From Janthinobacterium violaceinigrum (GTDB lineage Bacteria > Pseudomonadota > Gammaproteobacteria > Burkholderiales > Burkholderiaceae_D): 64,000 bases of DNA. The position numbers and the translations under genes were made by a program. The notes under the pieces were generated by a model. The model saw only the letters and a list, made by a program, of their open reading frames with translations, was not told where the DNA came from and did no database searches. The DNA is taken from contig NZ_WFLI01000034.1 of the NCBI RefSeq assembly GCF_009208555.1, positions 1 through 64,000 on the forward strand. Reading direction: 5' to 3'. Positions 45,001-52,947 of the stretch are shown here, in pieces (position 1 is the stretch's first letter; every line of letters starts with the position of its first letter).

Positions 45001-48000
45001 TGGTATTGGCCGTGCCGATGTCGCAGGCCGGATTGGCGCAGGAAGCGGCGCCGTCGATCAGGCCCTTGCGCTGGCGTCCGTCCAGATAGGCGGCCGGCTG
45101 CGTTTCCACCAAGGTATAGCCAGCCGCATTCGCGTGCGGCAGGTCCCGGAAGCTGTAGCTGCCGTCGGCGGCCGTGATGGCCGTGCGGTTGACCGGCGTG
45201 ACGCCGTCGCGGGCGATGCCGGACAGGCTGACGGTAACGCCGGCGATGCCCGTGGTTTCACCCGCATCGCGTACGCCATTGTCGTTGGCGTCGACGTAGA
45301 CGGCGCCGCTGATGGCGCCCGTCTTCTCGCCGAAATCGTAGCCCGTCAATTGCGCGCCCGGCGCGAGCGTGATGGCGCTGACCACGTTGGCCACGCCGGT
45401 ATTGCCGCCGCCATTGCCGGCCGCCTGCGCCGCATCGGCGTAATTGACCGGCTGCGTTTGCGTCACGGTATAGGTACCGGCAAGCAGGCCGTCGAAACGA
45501 TAGGCGCCGCTGGCATCGGTCAGCACCGTCACGGGACCGCCTGCGCCACCCGTCAGCGTCAAGGTCACGCCCGCCAGCGGCGTGTCGCCGCTGCCGGCCG
45601 CGCCATTGCCATCCACGTCGAGATACACCTTGCCGGCAATGCTGCCCGTCAGTTCGCCGAAATTGTAGTCGCGCGCGCTGCCGCCGTTCGGCAGCACGAT
45701 GCCACTGAACTGGTCGAAACGGGGCGCGCTGCCGCCGATGCGGCCTGTCGCGACGCCATTGACCGTGCCCACGCTTTCCGCGCCATCGAGGTAGGCGGCA
45801 GGCTGGGTTTCAGCCACGGCATAGCCGTTGCCGTCGCTTTGCGGCAGGCCCGTGAAGCTGTAGCCGCCGTCGGCCGCCGTTTGCAGCGTGCACACGGCAG
45901 GCACGATCACGCTGCAGACATCGAAGCCGTCCGCCGTGGTGCCCGACAGGGTGAGCGTCACGCCCGCGATGCCCGTCTCGCCCCCATCCTTGCGGCCGTT
46001 GCGGTTCGCATCGATATACACGTAGCCGGACAGCGACTGCGCCACGCCGCCCGACGCGCCTGGCGCCTGGCCGAAATGGTAGCCCGTCGCCGTGGCGCCG
46101 GGCAGCAGCACGATGGCGCCGGCAGTGCGGATCGCCGCACCGGGCACGCCCGTGCCAGGCACGCGCACGGCGCCGTCGATCAGGCCACCGAGACTGCCAG
46201 CCTGCGCACCCGTGTGATACAGGCTGGCCGGCGGCGTGACTGTCACGGCATAGCCGGCAGCATCGCTCGGCGCCAGGCCCGCAATCAGGTAGCTGCCATC
46301 GGCGCCCGTCTGGAAGGTGCAGCTCGGCATGGCATTGCCCGGACAGACGGGACGACCGAGATGGTCATTGCCGCTCAAGGTCAGCGTGACGCCGGCCACG
46401 CCCGTGCTTTCGCCACCCTGGCGCACCGCATCGCGGTTGCTGTCCATGTAGACGCTGCCGGCAATCGACGCCAGCGCCAGTTCGCCGAAATTGCGCTCGG
46501 TGTAGCTCAGGCCCGGTTCGATGCTGCCGATGACGATGCCTTCCGGCGCCGCGCGTCCCGCGCTGTTTGCCACGACATTGCCGGCGCCGTTCTGCTCCTT
46601 GCCATCCGCATGGCCGGCAGGCTGGGCCAGTTCGGTCACCGTGTAGGATTCTCCCAGACGGCTAGGCGGGACATTGGTGAAGCTGTATTTGCCATTGGCG
46701 TCGGTGGTGGCCGTACATGCGCTGCCCATCGCCACGCACACGTCGGCGCCCCAGAATGTCAGTCCGGAGAGCTTCACCTGCACGCCAGCGATGCCATTTT
46801 CGCCCGCCTCGCGCAAGCCGTTGTTGTTCCTGTCGGCGTACACGTAGCCGCTGATGGCCGCATGCGCGTATTCCTGGAACAGGTAGCCCGTCGCCGCCGT
46901 ATTCGGCGCCAGCACGATCTGGCCGATGGTGTTGTGCGCCGCGCTGGCGGAGCAGTTGGCGCCGTTGTCGCAGCTGGCCGGCGGCGGCGTGCCACCGGCC
47001 GTGCCCGCGACTTCAAACAGGTCGGCGTAGCTGGCCGGCTGTGTCTCGACGAGGGTGTAGCCGCCGGCTGCGGAGCGCGGCAGGCGGTCGAACAGGAAGT
47101 CGCCGCTGCTGGTGCTGAGGGTCAGCGGCGCGCCCGCCGTGCCGATATCGTTGCCCCAGAAATCCTGGCCGTACAGCGAGAACGTCACGCTGCTGGTGAT
47201 TTTTTCACCGGCATCCATGCCGTTGCTGCGGTTCGCATCGTTATACACGGAGCCGGCGATGCTCGACTTGACGATCTGCACGTCGACGCTGGCACTGTTG
47301 TTGCCGGCGTTCGGATCGCGCGAGGTGCCCGGCGTCGGCACGATGCTGGCGGTATTCGTGATGTTGCTGGCGAACGGTCCCGCATAGGCCGGGTATGGCG
47401 CCTTCACCGGGATGGTGATGGCGACCAGGTTGGCCGTGTCGGCGGCGCCCGAGGCAATCGGCAGCACGCCCAGCGTGCACGTCACGGTGACCGGCGAACC
47501 GCTGCTGACGCAGTTGTTCAAGGCCAGCGCAGCGCCCGAGCCGAGACGCGCCGTCGGTGCGCCCGTCAGCACGAAACCGGCCGGCAGCACGTCGGTGACG
47601 ACCGTGCTGGCCGCCAGGGCGGGCCCCAGATTGCCCACCACCAGGGTGTAGCTGAAGGGCTGGTTGATGCTGAACGGCGATGCGGGCGAGACGGTTTTCG
47701 ACACCAGCATCAGATCGGTCTTCGGCAGCACGGTGGTGGTTTCTTCCACCACGTTGTTCGTCGCCAGCTTGTCGCCGGCAAACGGCGCCGCGCCCGTTTC
47801 CAGCGATTCGACGCTGGCGTTGATCTTGTAGGTGATCGATCCCAGCGGTGCATTGCTGACGGGACCCGTATCGAATTTCAGGCCGAACACGCGGCTGGCG
47901 CCACTGGACAGCGTGCTGTCGCCGGGCACGCTGGCCAGGTAGCACACCACGTTCGTGCCCGCGCCGCCCGGCTGGCTGCACGCGGCACCGGTCGGCAAGG

Positions 48001-50785
48001 TGCTGCCGGCGGCATTCCACAGCATGGTATACGGCATGGCCGCGCCATTTTGCGGCGGCGGCATGGGCGTGACGACCAGCTTCAGGCCCGTGGCCAGCGA
48101 CGGCCCGTTATTTTGCACGGTGACCCGGTACACAAGCGCATCGCCGAACGGGCTCTGTTCGTAGCCCGTATCGACGGCCGACACGCTCAGGTCCAGCTCC
48201 TTGCTGATCACGGTGACGGTGGTGCTGTTGCTGTTGTTGGCCGCATTGCTGTCGTCGGTCGTCGTGCTGATGGTGGCGCTGCTGGCATAGGCCGCGTCGA
48301 GCGCATCGGGATACGGGAACACGGGAATGACCGAGAAGATCAGCTGGCGCGTCTCGCCATCGGCGAGTCCAAAGGTCCGGCATTCGATGCCGGATTGTCC
48401 CGCATAGGGCGCACCGCTGAAGGCGGGCACCAGCGTGCATTGCGCGGCGCTGCCCGCGATGCTGGCCGAGCCGGCCACATACGCCATGCGATCCGGATCG
48501 ATGACCTGGCGCAGCACCACGTTGGCCGCGCTGCTGGGACCATTGTTGCGGATCGAGGTGGTGAACACCAGCTGCACGCCGACGCGCACGGGGTTAGGCG
48601 CACCGGACATCGCCGTGACGCCGACGTCGGCCAGCGGCACCACGGTGACGGTGGCACCGGAGCTGTTGTTGGCCGCATCGGTGTCGATGGCATCGGGGCT
48701 CGATACCGTGGCGGTATTGAGCAAGGCGCCGTCCTTCAACGGACGGTTGAGCGTGATGGTGATGCTGCGCGACGCGCCATTGCCCAGATTCAGCAGCGTG
48801 CACGTGATGGTCGATGCAAAGCTGCAGCTTTCGCCGGCGCCGCTGCCGGCCAGCACGACGCTGCCGCCCGTAGTGCCGCCGCTGCCGTTGTACCAGTGCG
48901 GCAAGGCATCGACCACCTTGACGGTCGGCGCGCTGTCCGGACCCGCATTGCTGACCACCAGGGTATAACTGAAGGTATTCGAGGCGGCCGGCAAGCTGGC
49001 CAGGGACGCCGTCTTGACGATGGCCAGGTCGACGTTCAACGGCGTCGACGTGACGCTGGCGGTGGCGCAATTGCCCGTGCTCGCATTGTCCGGCGGCTGG
49101 TGCGCCGACCCGGCGGCCATGCCGGTACAGGCGGTATTGCTCAAGGTGCCGGAAAAACCCGCTTGCGCGCGCGTGGTCAGCACCAGGGCAGGCAGTTTCG
49201 CGCCGCGCGCCAGGCTGCCGGAGATCGTGTAGGTACAGGTCACCAGCTGGCCCGCCGCGCTGCACGTCCAGCCGGCGCCGCTGGCGCCCACATAGCTTTC
49301 TTGCGGCGACAAGGTATCGGTGACGGTCACGGTGCCGCTGGCGGCACTGGTGGAGGTGCTCGCATTGGTGACCGTGATGGTATTGGTGATCAGGCCATTG
49401 GCCGCGACGAGTCCTGGCGACTTGCTCTTGGTCAGGGTCAGGTGGGCGAATGGCGCGACGATGGTGTAGGTGGCCGAGGCGGGATTGTTCAAGCCGTCGA
49501 GCGGGGCGCTGCGTGCCACGTCCACCACGTTGGCGCCGCCCGTCGCGCCCGAGGCGACGGTCAGCGGAATCAGGAACTTGGAAGAGGTGGCGCCCAGCGC
49601 CAGCGCGCCGACATTGCAGGTGATAGTCTGGCCAGCCCTGGCGCAGCCGGCCGGCAAGGTGCCGATGGTGAAATCGCTGGACACCGTCGTCTTCACGGTG
49701 ACGCCGCTGGCGTCCTGCGTGCCGCTATTGACGGCCCACAGGTTCAGGCTGACCGCCTCGCCCTGCGTCAACGAGCTCAGGCCGCTGGCGTTCGACACGA
49801 GGGTTTGCCGGGCATCGAGGTCGGTGCCCGGCTTGACCGTGACGATGACCTGGCTGGGTCCGTTGTTGCCGTCTTCCGGATCGCCCGTCTGCAAGTCGCT
49901 CGATGCCACCGACGCGCCATTGGTGATGGTGCCGGCGATGCTCTTGACGATGCGCCCGCCGATCGTGATGGGGGGAGCTTGCTGCCCGACGCCGATGGCC
50001 GCGCCGCTGTAGGTACAGGTCAGCACGGTGCCCGAACGGGCGCACGCCCAGCCCGTGCCTGACGCCGACGCGTAGGTAAAGTCTGCGCTGGCCGGCAGGT
50101 TATACGTGACCTTGAATTGCGATGCGCTGTCCGGACCGGCATTTGCCACGTCCACCCGGTAGCCCACCGTTGCGCCGGCCGCTGCCGTACAAGCGGCGGG
50201 GCAGCCGCTCAAGCCCGTCGTGCCGCTGGCGGCGACGCTCAGGTCCGCGCCCTTGATGACGGTGACCGTCTTGATCGAATCGTTGTTGAAGCTGTTGCCG
50301 TCCGTGTCCACGTTGACAAAGGACACGCTGGCCTTGGTCACCACGGCAGACGCCGCCGAGCCCGTGCCGCTGAAATTGACCGTCCAGTTCGCGGTCTTGC
50401 CCAGTCCGTTGCGCGTGCAAGTGAGCAATTGCGGACTGGCGGCCAGATTGTAGGCGCAGCCGGCCGGCGCCGTGCCCGATGCAAAATTCACATTGGCAGG
50501 CAGTTCCACCGCCAGGCGCACAGTGCCCGTTGCATCGACCAGGTCCTCATTGTTCGTCACCACCACCGAAAAGCTGGCCTTGCCGCCGCGCGGCACGGGG
50601 TCCGGCGCTTGCAAGTAGGCGGAAACGGACAAGTCGATTGTCGCCGCCGACGCCGCTCCCGCCGCGCCAAGGGTCCAGCAACAGGCGATCAGCCATAGCA
50701 GGCGCTGCAGGAGACCGCGCGGCCCTCCCCGCTTGCAGGAGATCAGACAGGAAAAGATAGTGCGCAAAAAGGAGGACATAGGCAT
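42023..50785 (-). CDS. Giant DUF11/SdrD_B-repeat surface protein (putative adhesin/scaffold)
   Basis: 2,920 residues from ATG 50785 (a second ATG lies two codons later). It has a long signal peptide (LLWLIACCWTLGAAGAASA, cut near residue 47). About eight DUF11-like beta domains with repeated NNGPS/NAGPDSA strands fill residues 48-1175. Then come about nine SdrD_B/Cna_B-like domains (to about 2320), each with Y-x-D-x-N-x-x-G-x-x-x-x-GE, GSY and a TQPA turn. A carboxypeptidase-regulatory-like domain, another DUF11 and one more SdrD_B near 2730 follow. The last ~80 residues (FLAGETALQPEWAARIEGLVASLRAKPSVLRIAYAAGGD) resemble a degenerate OmpA domain. There is no LPXTG, RTX or barrel, so the coupled downstream protein is the natural export or anchor partner. 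Base composition of the gene is normal. Confidence 0.85.
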   Translation of the reverse strand: MPMSSFLRTIFSCLISCKRGGPRGLLQRLLWLIACCWTLGAAGAASAATIDLSVSAYLQAPDPVPRGGKASFSVVVTNNEDLVDATGTVRLAVELPANVNFASGTAPAGCAYNLAASPQLLTCTRNGLGKTANWTVNFSGTGSAASAVVTKASVSFVNVDTDGNSFNNDSIKTVTVIKGADLSVAASGTTGLSGCPAACTAAAGATVGYRVDVANAGPDSASQFKVTYNLPASADFTYASASGTGWACARSGTVLTCTYSGAAIGVGQQAPPITIGGRIVKSIAGTITNGASVASSDLQTGDPEDGNNGPSQVIVTVKPGTDLDARQTLVSNASGLSSLTQGEAVSLNLWAVNSGTQDASGVTVKTTVSSDFTIGTLPAGCARAGQTITCNVGALALGATSSKFLIPLTVASGATGGANVVDVARSAPLDGLNNPASATYTIVAPFAHLTLTKSKSPGLVAANGLITNTITVTNASTSTSAASGTVTVTDTLSPQESYVGASGAGWTCSAAGQLVTCTYTISGSLARGAKLPALVLTTRAQAGFSGTLSNTACTGMAAGSAHQPPDNASTGNCATASVTSTPLNVDLAIVKTASLASLPAASNTFSYTLVVSNAGPDSAPTVKVVDALPHWYNGSGGTTGGSVVLAGSGAGESCSFASTITCTLLNLGNGASRSITITLNRPLKDGALLNTATVSSPDAIDTDAANNSSGATVTVVPLADVGVTAMSGAPNPVRVGVQLVFTTSIRNNGPSSAANVVLRQVIDPDRMAYVAGSASIAGSAAQCTLVPAFSGAPYAGQSGIECRTFGLADGETRQLIFSVIPVFPYPDALDAAYASSATISTTTDDSNAANNSNSTTVTVISKELDLSVSAVDTGYEQSPFGDALVYRVTVQNNGPSLATGLKLVVTPMPPPQNGAAMPYTMLWNAAGSTLPTGAACSQPGGAGTNVVCYLASVPGDSTLSSGASRVFGLKFDTGPVSNAPLGSITYKINASVESLETGAAPFAGDKLATNNVVEETTTVLPKTDLMLVSKTVSPASPFSINQPFSYTLVVGNLGPALAASTVVTDVLPAGFVLTGAPTARLGSGAALALNNCVSSGSPVTVTCTLGVLPIASGAADTANLVAITIPVKAPYPAYAGPFASNITNTASIVPTPGTSRDPNAGNNSASVDVQIVKSSIAGSVYNDANRSNGMDAGEKITSSVTFSLYGQDFWGNDIGTAGAPLTLSTSSGDFLFDRLPRSAAGGYTLVETQPASYADLFEVAGTAGGTPPPASCDNGANCSASAAHNTIGQIVLAPNTAATGYLFQEYAHAAISGYVYADRNNNGLREAGENGIAGVQVKLSGLTFWGADVCVAMGSACTATTDANGKYSFTNVPPSRLGESYTVTELAQPAGHADGKEQNGAGNVVANSAGRAAPEGIVIGSIEPGLSYTERNFGELALASIAGSVYMDSNRDAVRQGGESTGVAGVTLTLSGNDHLGRPVCPGNAMPSCTFQTGADGSYLIAGLAPSDAAGYAVTVTPPASLYHTGAQAGSLGGLIDGAVRVPGTGVPGAAIRTAGAIVLLPGATATGYHFGQAPGASGGVAQSLSGYVYIDANRNGRKDGGETGIAGVTLTLSGTTADGFDVCSVIVPAVCTLQTAADGGYSFTGLPQSDGNGYAVAETQPAAYLDGAESVGTVNGVATGRIGGSAPRFDQFSGIVLPNGGSARDYNFGELTGSIAGKVYLDVDGNGAAGSGDTPLAGVTLTLTGGAGGPVTVLTDASGAYRFDGLLAGTYTVTQTQPVNYADAAQAAGNGGGNTGVANVVSAITLAPGAQLTGYDFGEKTGAISGAVYVDANDNGVRDAGETTGIAGVTVSLSGIARDGVTPVNRTAITAADGSYSFRDLPHANAAGYTLVETQPAAYLDGRQRKGLIDGAASCANPACDIGTANTIARIPFDAAKSHTLFDFGELQAASIAGRVYGDANDSGSYEKGEGLPGVSLTLSGIDSHGRPVNVTVVTDADGSYTFPGLYPSGPAGYTVTETQPAGLGNYPGATGTFVGSINGKPVGTGAVDAISGIVLPPQGNGSGYDFREQVSSLRGFVYRDLNDNGAMDAGEAGIADIEITVRGANGLSRTAVTGSDGSYRFDGLPAGTYSLLENQPAVYLDGRETAGSAGGKVNNASFGAAPEHNTISDIVLPVATQASGYLFGERHMLGKLGGVVYADLNNDGIRNDGEPGIAGVTVTLSGTSVDGKPVKLSVVTGADGNYLFDTVPVSDATGYTVTETQPAGYVDGKTSVLPGSVGTANASKPVGVGNKDTITGIRLAAGDDMRGYLFGEKGIPQLKPPIINGYVWLNRDGSRVRPLDGSQAGVAGWTAELHQEGKLICRAITDEKGFYQFDNLHCPGYEASGLPTGSGYAITFLKDGNNMPNVPVSTGGEGVVLPGGSRISDLTLRDGDRVVEQNLPLDPAGVVYDSVTRKPVSGAVVSISGPAGFDSATHLVGGVAEQTQTVGSDGMYQFLLQNGFPSGVYTLSVVAPANYLLAPSGSLPACKGPLTVGLVPDPAFIQASDSAPVLSTKMELDPNNCTGLVAGGARTTQYYLSFVITNGGSAPILNNHIPLDPLGSDSIMVTKTTPMLNVTRGDLVPYTITASNPQAATLGAMEVRDLIPAGFKYRVGSATRNGVPVEPLVDGRSLRWKESGFAPKEKKTYKLMLMVGSGVGDGEYVNQAWAATGDTRISNLATATVRVVPDATFDCPDIIGKVFDDRNANGYQDEGEAGIAGVRMATARGLLVTTDAEGRFHVACPAIPNADRGSNFVMKLDDRTLPSGYRVTTENPRDVRLTRGKVVKLNFGATIHRVVRLELSDAAFLAGETALQPEWAARIEGLVASLRAKPSVLRIAYAAGGDAALAQRRSKAIESEMQARWQALQNEYPLVIEIEGAQ
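43830..47260 (-). repeat. Tandem SdrD_B-type domain repeats within the giant gene
   Basis: About nine diverged units of roughly 110-140 codons. Each starts with an IAGxVYxDxNxNG-like strand and acidic loop, contains a G-S-Y strand and ends near ETQPA-YxDG. The units are similar but not identical at DNA level, so they can be assembled but could still recombine and change copy number. Confidence 0.8.
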
Positions 50786-50835
50786 GGCAGTCGTCAGGGG
50801 GTTGTGCGGTGTGCTGCAACGGCACTTCCGGCCCA

Positions 50836-50863
50836 GAAAAAACAGCGAACGGCCTGTTTTTTC
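50836..50863 (-). promoter_or_regulatory. Terminator-like hairpin in the leader of the giant surface-protein gene
   Basis: Perfect 10-bp arms GAAAAAACAG and CTGTTTTTTC, 8-nt loop, 50 bp before the start codon on the minus strand. The right arm is itself a T tract, so the structure could halt transcription in the leader and be overcome by an anti-terminator. It is equally symmetric on the plus strand. Confidence 0.5.
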
Positions 50864-51171
50864 ACCCTGCGGACATGGCAAGGCGGCACGAAAGTCAACA
50901 AATATTCAATGTGTAATTTATGACAACATTGAGAATTTGCGACATTCTGGTGCATTTTTTAATGCATTACAAGCAATAAAAATATTAAATAATTAATTAA
51001 TTGAAATTATCAAGTAAAAACAAAAATCCTTCAAAGGCACTTGCTTTCATGTCAATTAATATGTCTATTTTGTTATTTTTAAAAATTGGTACTAAGCCTG
51101 GTTTTTTGGCTTTGCGCCCGGAGGATGGGAGAAAAAGAGGGGAAAGACGCCAATTTCGGCCTATATGCCAC

Positions 51172-51191
51172 TATGTACGATACAGTACATA
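51172..51191. promoter_or_regulatory. Inverted repeat in the AT-rich leader, candidate operator
   Basis: Arms TATGTAC and GTACATA with a 6-bp centre (GATACA), about 390 bp upstream of the giant gene. It is positioned as a distal regulator-binding site. Confidence 0.4.
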
Positions 51192-51397
51192 CCAGAAAAG
51201 AAAGTGTTAGCCATGTGATACTAAAAATAATTGAAATGACAATGTTTATTGGTATCACAGGCGCTGCACGGCAGAAATCGCAGAAAATTTCTATTTGGAA
51301 ATTTTTTATGCGCGGCAACGTGAAAAGGGAGTTGTAAAAATACAACAAGAAGATCGGCAGCGCACCGCCGCGGACAGGGGAAAAACGGGGATGTGTC

Positions 51398-51432
51398 AAA
51401 AAAAACGGCACGGGGGAGACTGCCCCGCCGGC
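51398..51432 (-). terminator. Intrinsic terminator of the MFS efflux operon
   Basis: On the minus strand a CGGCGGGG ... CCCCGTGCCG stem is followed by eight T. It lies 118 bp after the outer-membrane factor stop and isolates that operon from the giant gene's leader. Confidence 0.7.
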
Positions 51433-51549
51433 ATCCAGGCCAACACCGCGGATGCGGCGGCAACCGGCGGGCAGCGGCAGGCTGCCTGCCGCGACGGGGA
51501 CCGGGCGCTAGTCCCGGCCGATGCAGGACATCCGCTGCCGGAGCCAACG

Positions 51550-52947
51550 CTAAGGGCGGGCTCCTGCGGACCAGCCACCGCCCATGGCCCGATACAGGTC
51601 CACCGAGGCGACGAGGATGCGCGTCTTCAGCTGCAGCAAGCCCACGTCGGCGCTGTACAGGGTGCGCTGGGCATCCAGCTCTTCCAGGTAGGAGGCGTAG
51701 CCATTGCGGTAGCGGTTATGCGCGATGCGCAGGGTATCTTCCGCCGTAGCGCGGCGCGCGTCGTTTTCCACCGCTTGCTGCTTGAGCCGGTAGATGGCGC
51801 CCAGGCTGTTCTCCGTTTCCGCGAAGGCGTTGCGCACCACGTTTTCATACGTGTACGCGAGCTGGTCGCGCTGCGCACCGGCCGCATCGGTCTGCGCCTG
51901 CACGCGCCCGCCGTCGAACAGGGGACCGGCCGCCAGCGCCGTCAACCGCCACAGGGCCGTCGGCGCATGCAGGAAATCCGTCAGCGTCGTGGCTTGCCCG
52001 CCGCCCACAGCCGTCAGCTTGAACGAGGGCAGCAGCTGGTCGCGCGTGGCGGCCAGGCTGGCATTGGCGGCCGCCAGGTTGTGTTCCGCGCGCGCGATGT
52101 CGGGCCGCCGGCGCAGCAATTCCGACGGCAGGCCGGCAGGCACGCCAGGCGCCGCCAGGTCGGCCAGCGGCAAGCCGCGCGCGATGGGGCCGGGATTGCC
52201 GCCGACGAGGATAGCCAGCGCATTTTCCTGTTCAAAGATCTGCCGCTGCAGCTGCGGCACCTGCTCGGCTGCCGCATGGTATTCCGATTGTGCCTGCAGC
52301 CATTCCAGCCGCGAGCTGTAGCCCACCTCGAACTGCTTGCGCGCCAGCTCGCGCGATTGTTCGCGCAGCTGCAGGGTCGATTGCGTCAGCGCCAGCTGCG
52401 CGTCCAGGCCCCGCAGATTCAGGTACGCCGTGGCCACGCTGGCGGCGATCGACAGGGCGGCCGCATCGAGGCTAGCCTGTTCGGCGCGGTAGCTCTCGCC
52501 CGCCGCGTCGCTCAGGCTGGCCAGCCGGCCCCACACGTCGATTTCATAGCTGGCCTGCAGTTCGGCCTGGAAGACATTCGTCACATACGGCTTGCCGCTG
52601 GAGGCCAGGGTGCGCGTGCGCGTGGGCGAACCGTCGAAGGCCAGGTTCGGCGCGCGGTTCGCATCGGCCTGCGCCAGCCGCGCGCGGTATTCCTGCACGC
52701 GGGCGCGCGCCACGCGCAAGTCGCCATTGCGCGCCAGCGCTTCGCCCACCAGATCGCTCAGCACGGAGTCGCCGAAGGCCTGCCACCACAGCTGCTCCAC
52801 CTGCGCGCCAGTCGCGGCAGGCGCGCCGGCCGCGTGCGCGCGCCAGCCGGACGGCAGCTGCAAAGCCGACGGGGGCGGCAAAGGCGCGTTGGCGGCACAG
52901 CCGGCCAGCGCCAGCGCACCCGCCATCAACAAGGCGCGGCGTCTCAT
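51550..52947 (-). CDS. Outer-membrane factor of the MFS efflux operon, NodT/OprM family lipoprotein
   Basis: 465 residues with lipobox LALAGC. Repeat one begins LWWQAFGDSVLSDLVGEALARNGDL, repeat two LLRRRPDIARAEHNLAAANASLAATRDQLLPSFKLTAVGGG. ATG overlaps the stop of the adaptor gene by ATGA. Together with the two upstream genes it makes a complete EmrAB-TolC-like system with its own duct. It differs clearly from the RND-operon OMF at 29788. Confidence 0.9.
   Translation of the reverse strand: MRRRALLMAGALALAGCAANAPLPPPSALQLPSGWRAHAAGAPAATGAQVEQLWWQAFGDSVLSDLVGEALARNGDLRVARARVQEYRARLAQADANRAPNLAFDGSPTRTRTLASSGKPYVTNVFQAELQASYEIDVWGRLASLSDAAGESYRAEQASLDAAALSIAASVATAYLNLRGLDAQLALTQSTLQLREQSRELARKQFEVGYSSRLEWLQAQSEYHAAAEQVPQLQRQIFEQENALAILVGGNPGPIARGLPLADLAAPGVPAGLPSELLRRRPDIARAEHNLAAANASLAATRDQLLPSFKLTAVGGGQATTLTDFLHAPTALWRLTALAAGPLFDGGRVQAQTDAAGAQRDQLAYTYENVVRNAFAETENSLGAIYRLKQQAVENDARRATAEDTLRIAHNRYRNGYASYLEELDAQRTLYSADVGLLQLKTRILVASVDLYRAMGGGWSAGARP

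Larger units (their letters stand above)
50786..51549. other. AT-rich 764-bp leader region upstream of the giant surface-protein operon
   Basis: No gene. About 50886-51330 is strikingly AT-rich against a GC-rich background, with near-palindromic AT tracts such as AATTAATTAATT (50990-51001). On the minus strand TTGTCA (50921-50926) and TATTTG 16 bp away form a possible promoter. Dyads: TGCATT/AATGCA (50951-50966), TATGTAC/GTACATA (51172-51191), AAATTTC/GAAATTT (51285-51304). The composition is typical of regions silenced by H-NS/MvaT-like proteins. The end nearest 51550 holds the terminator of the efflux operon. Confidence 0.7.

Noticed and set aside
42500-47300. Regular repeats that could suggest a CRISPR array or satellite
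   Set aside because: They are long diverged protein-domain repeats inside an open reading frame, with no short identical repeats or spacers and no cas genes.
42026-50062. A single 2,678-residue open frame on the plus strand across the giant surface gene
   Set aside because: It is the shadow of the repetitive GC-rich minus-strand gene. It lacks a ribosome site and its composition is Arg/Ala/His/Gln-rich without domains, whereas the minus frame has a signal peptide and clear repeat domains.
51091-51130. Minus-strand GGGCGCAAAGCC ... GGCTTA resembling the 3' half of a GEMM-I c-di-GMP riboswitch
   Set aside because: The other half, GGGCAAACC with a GAAA tetraloop and the third stem, is not present upstream, so only a partial resemblance remains.
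50886-51330. AT-rich stretch as an inserted mobile element
   Set aside because: No transposase, integrase, terminal repeats or target duplication is visible. A silenced promoter region is the simpler reading.
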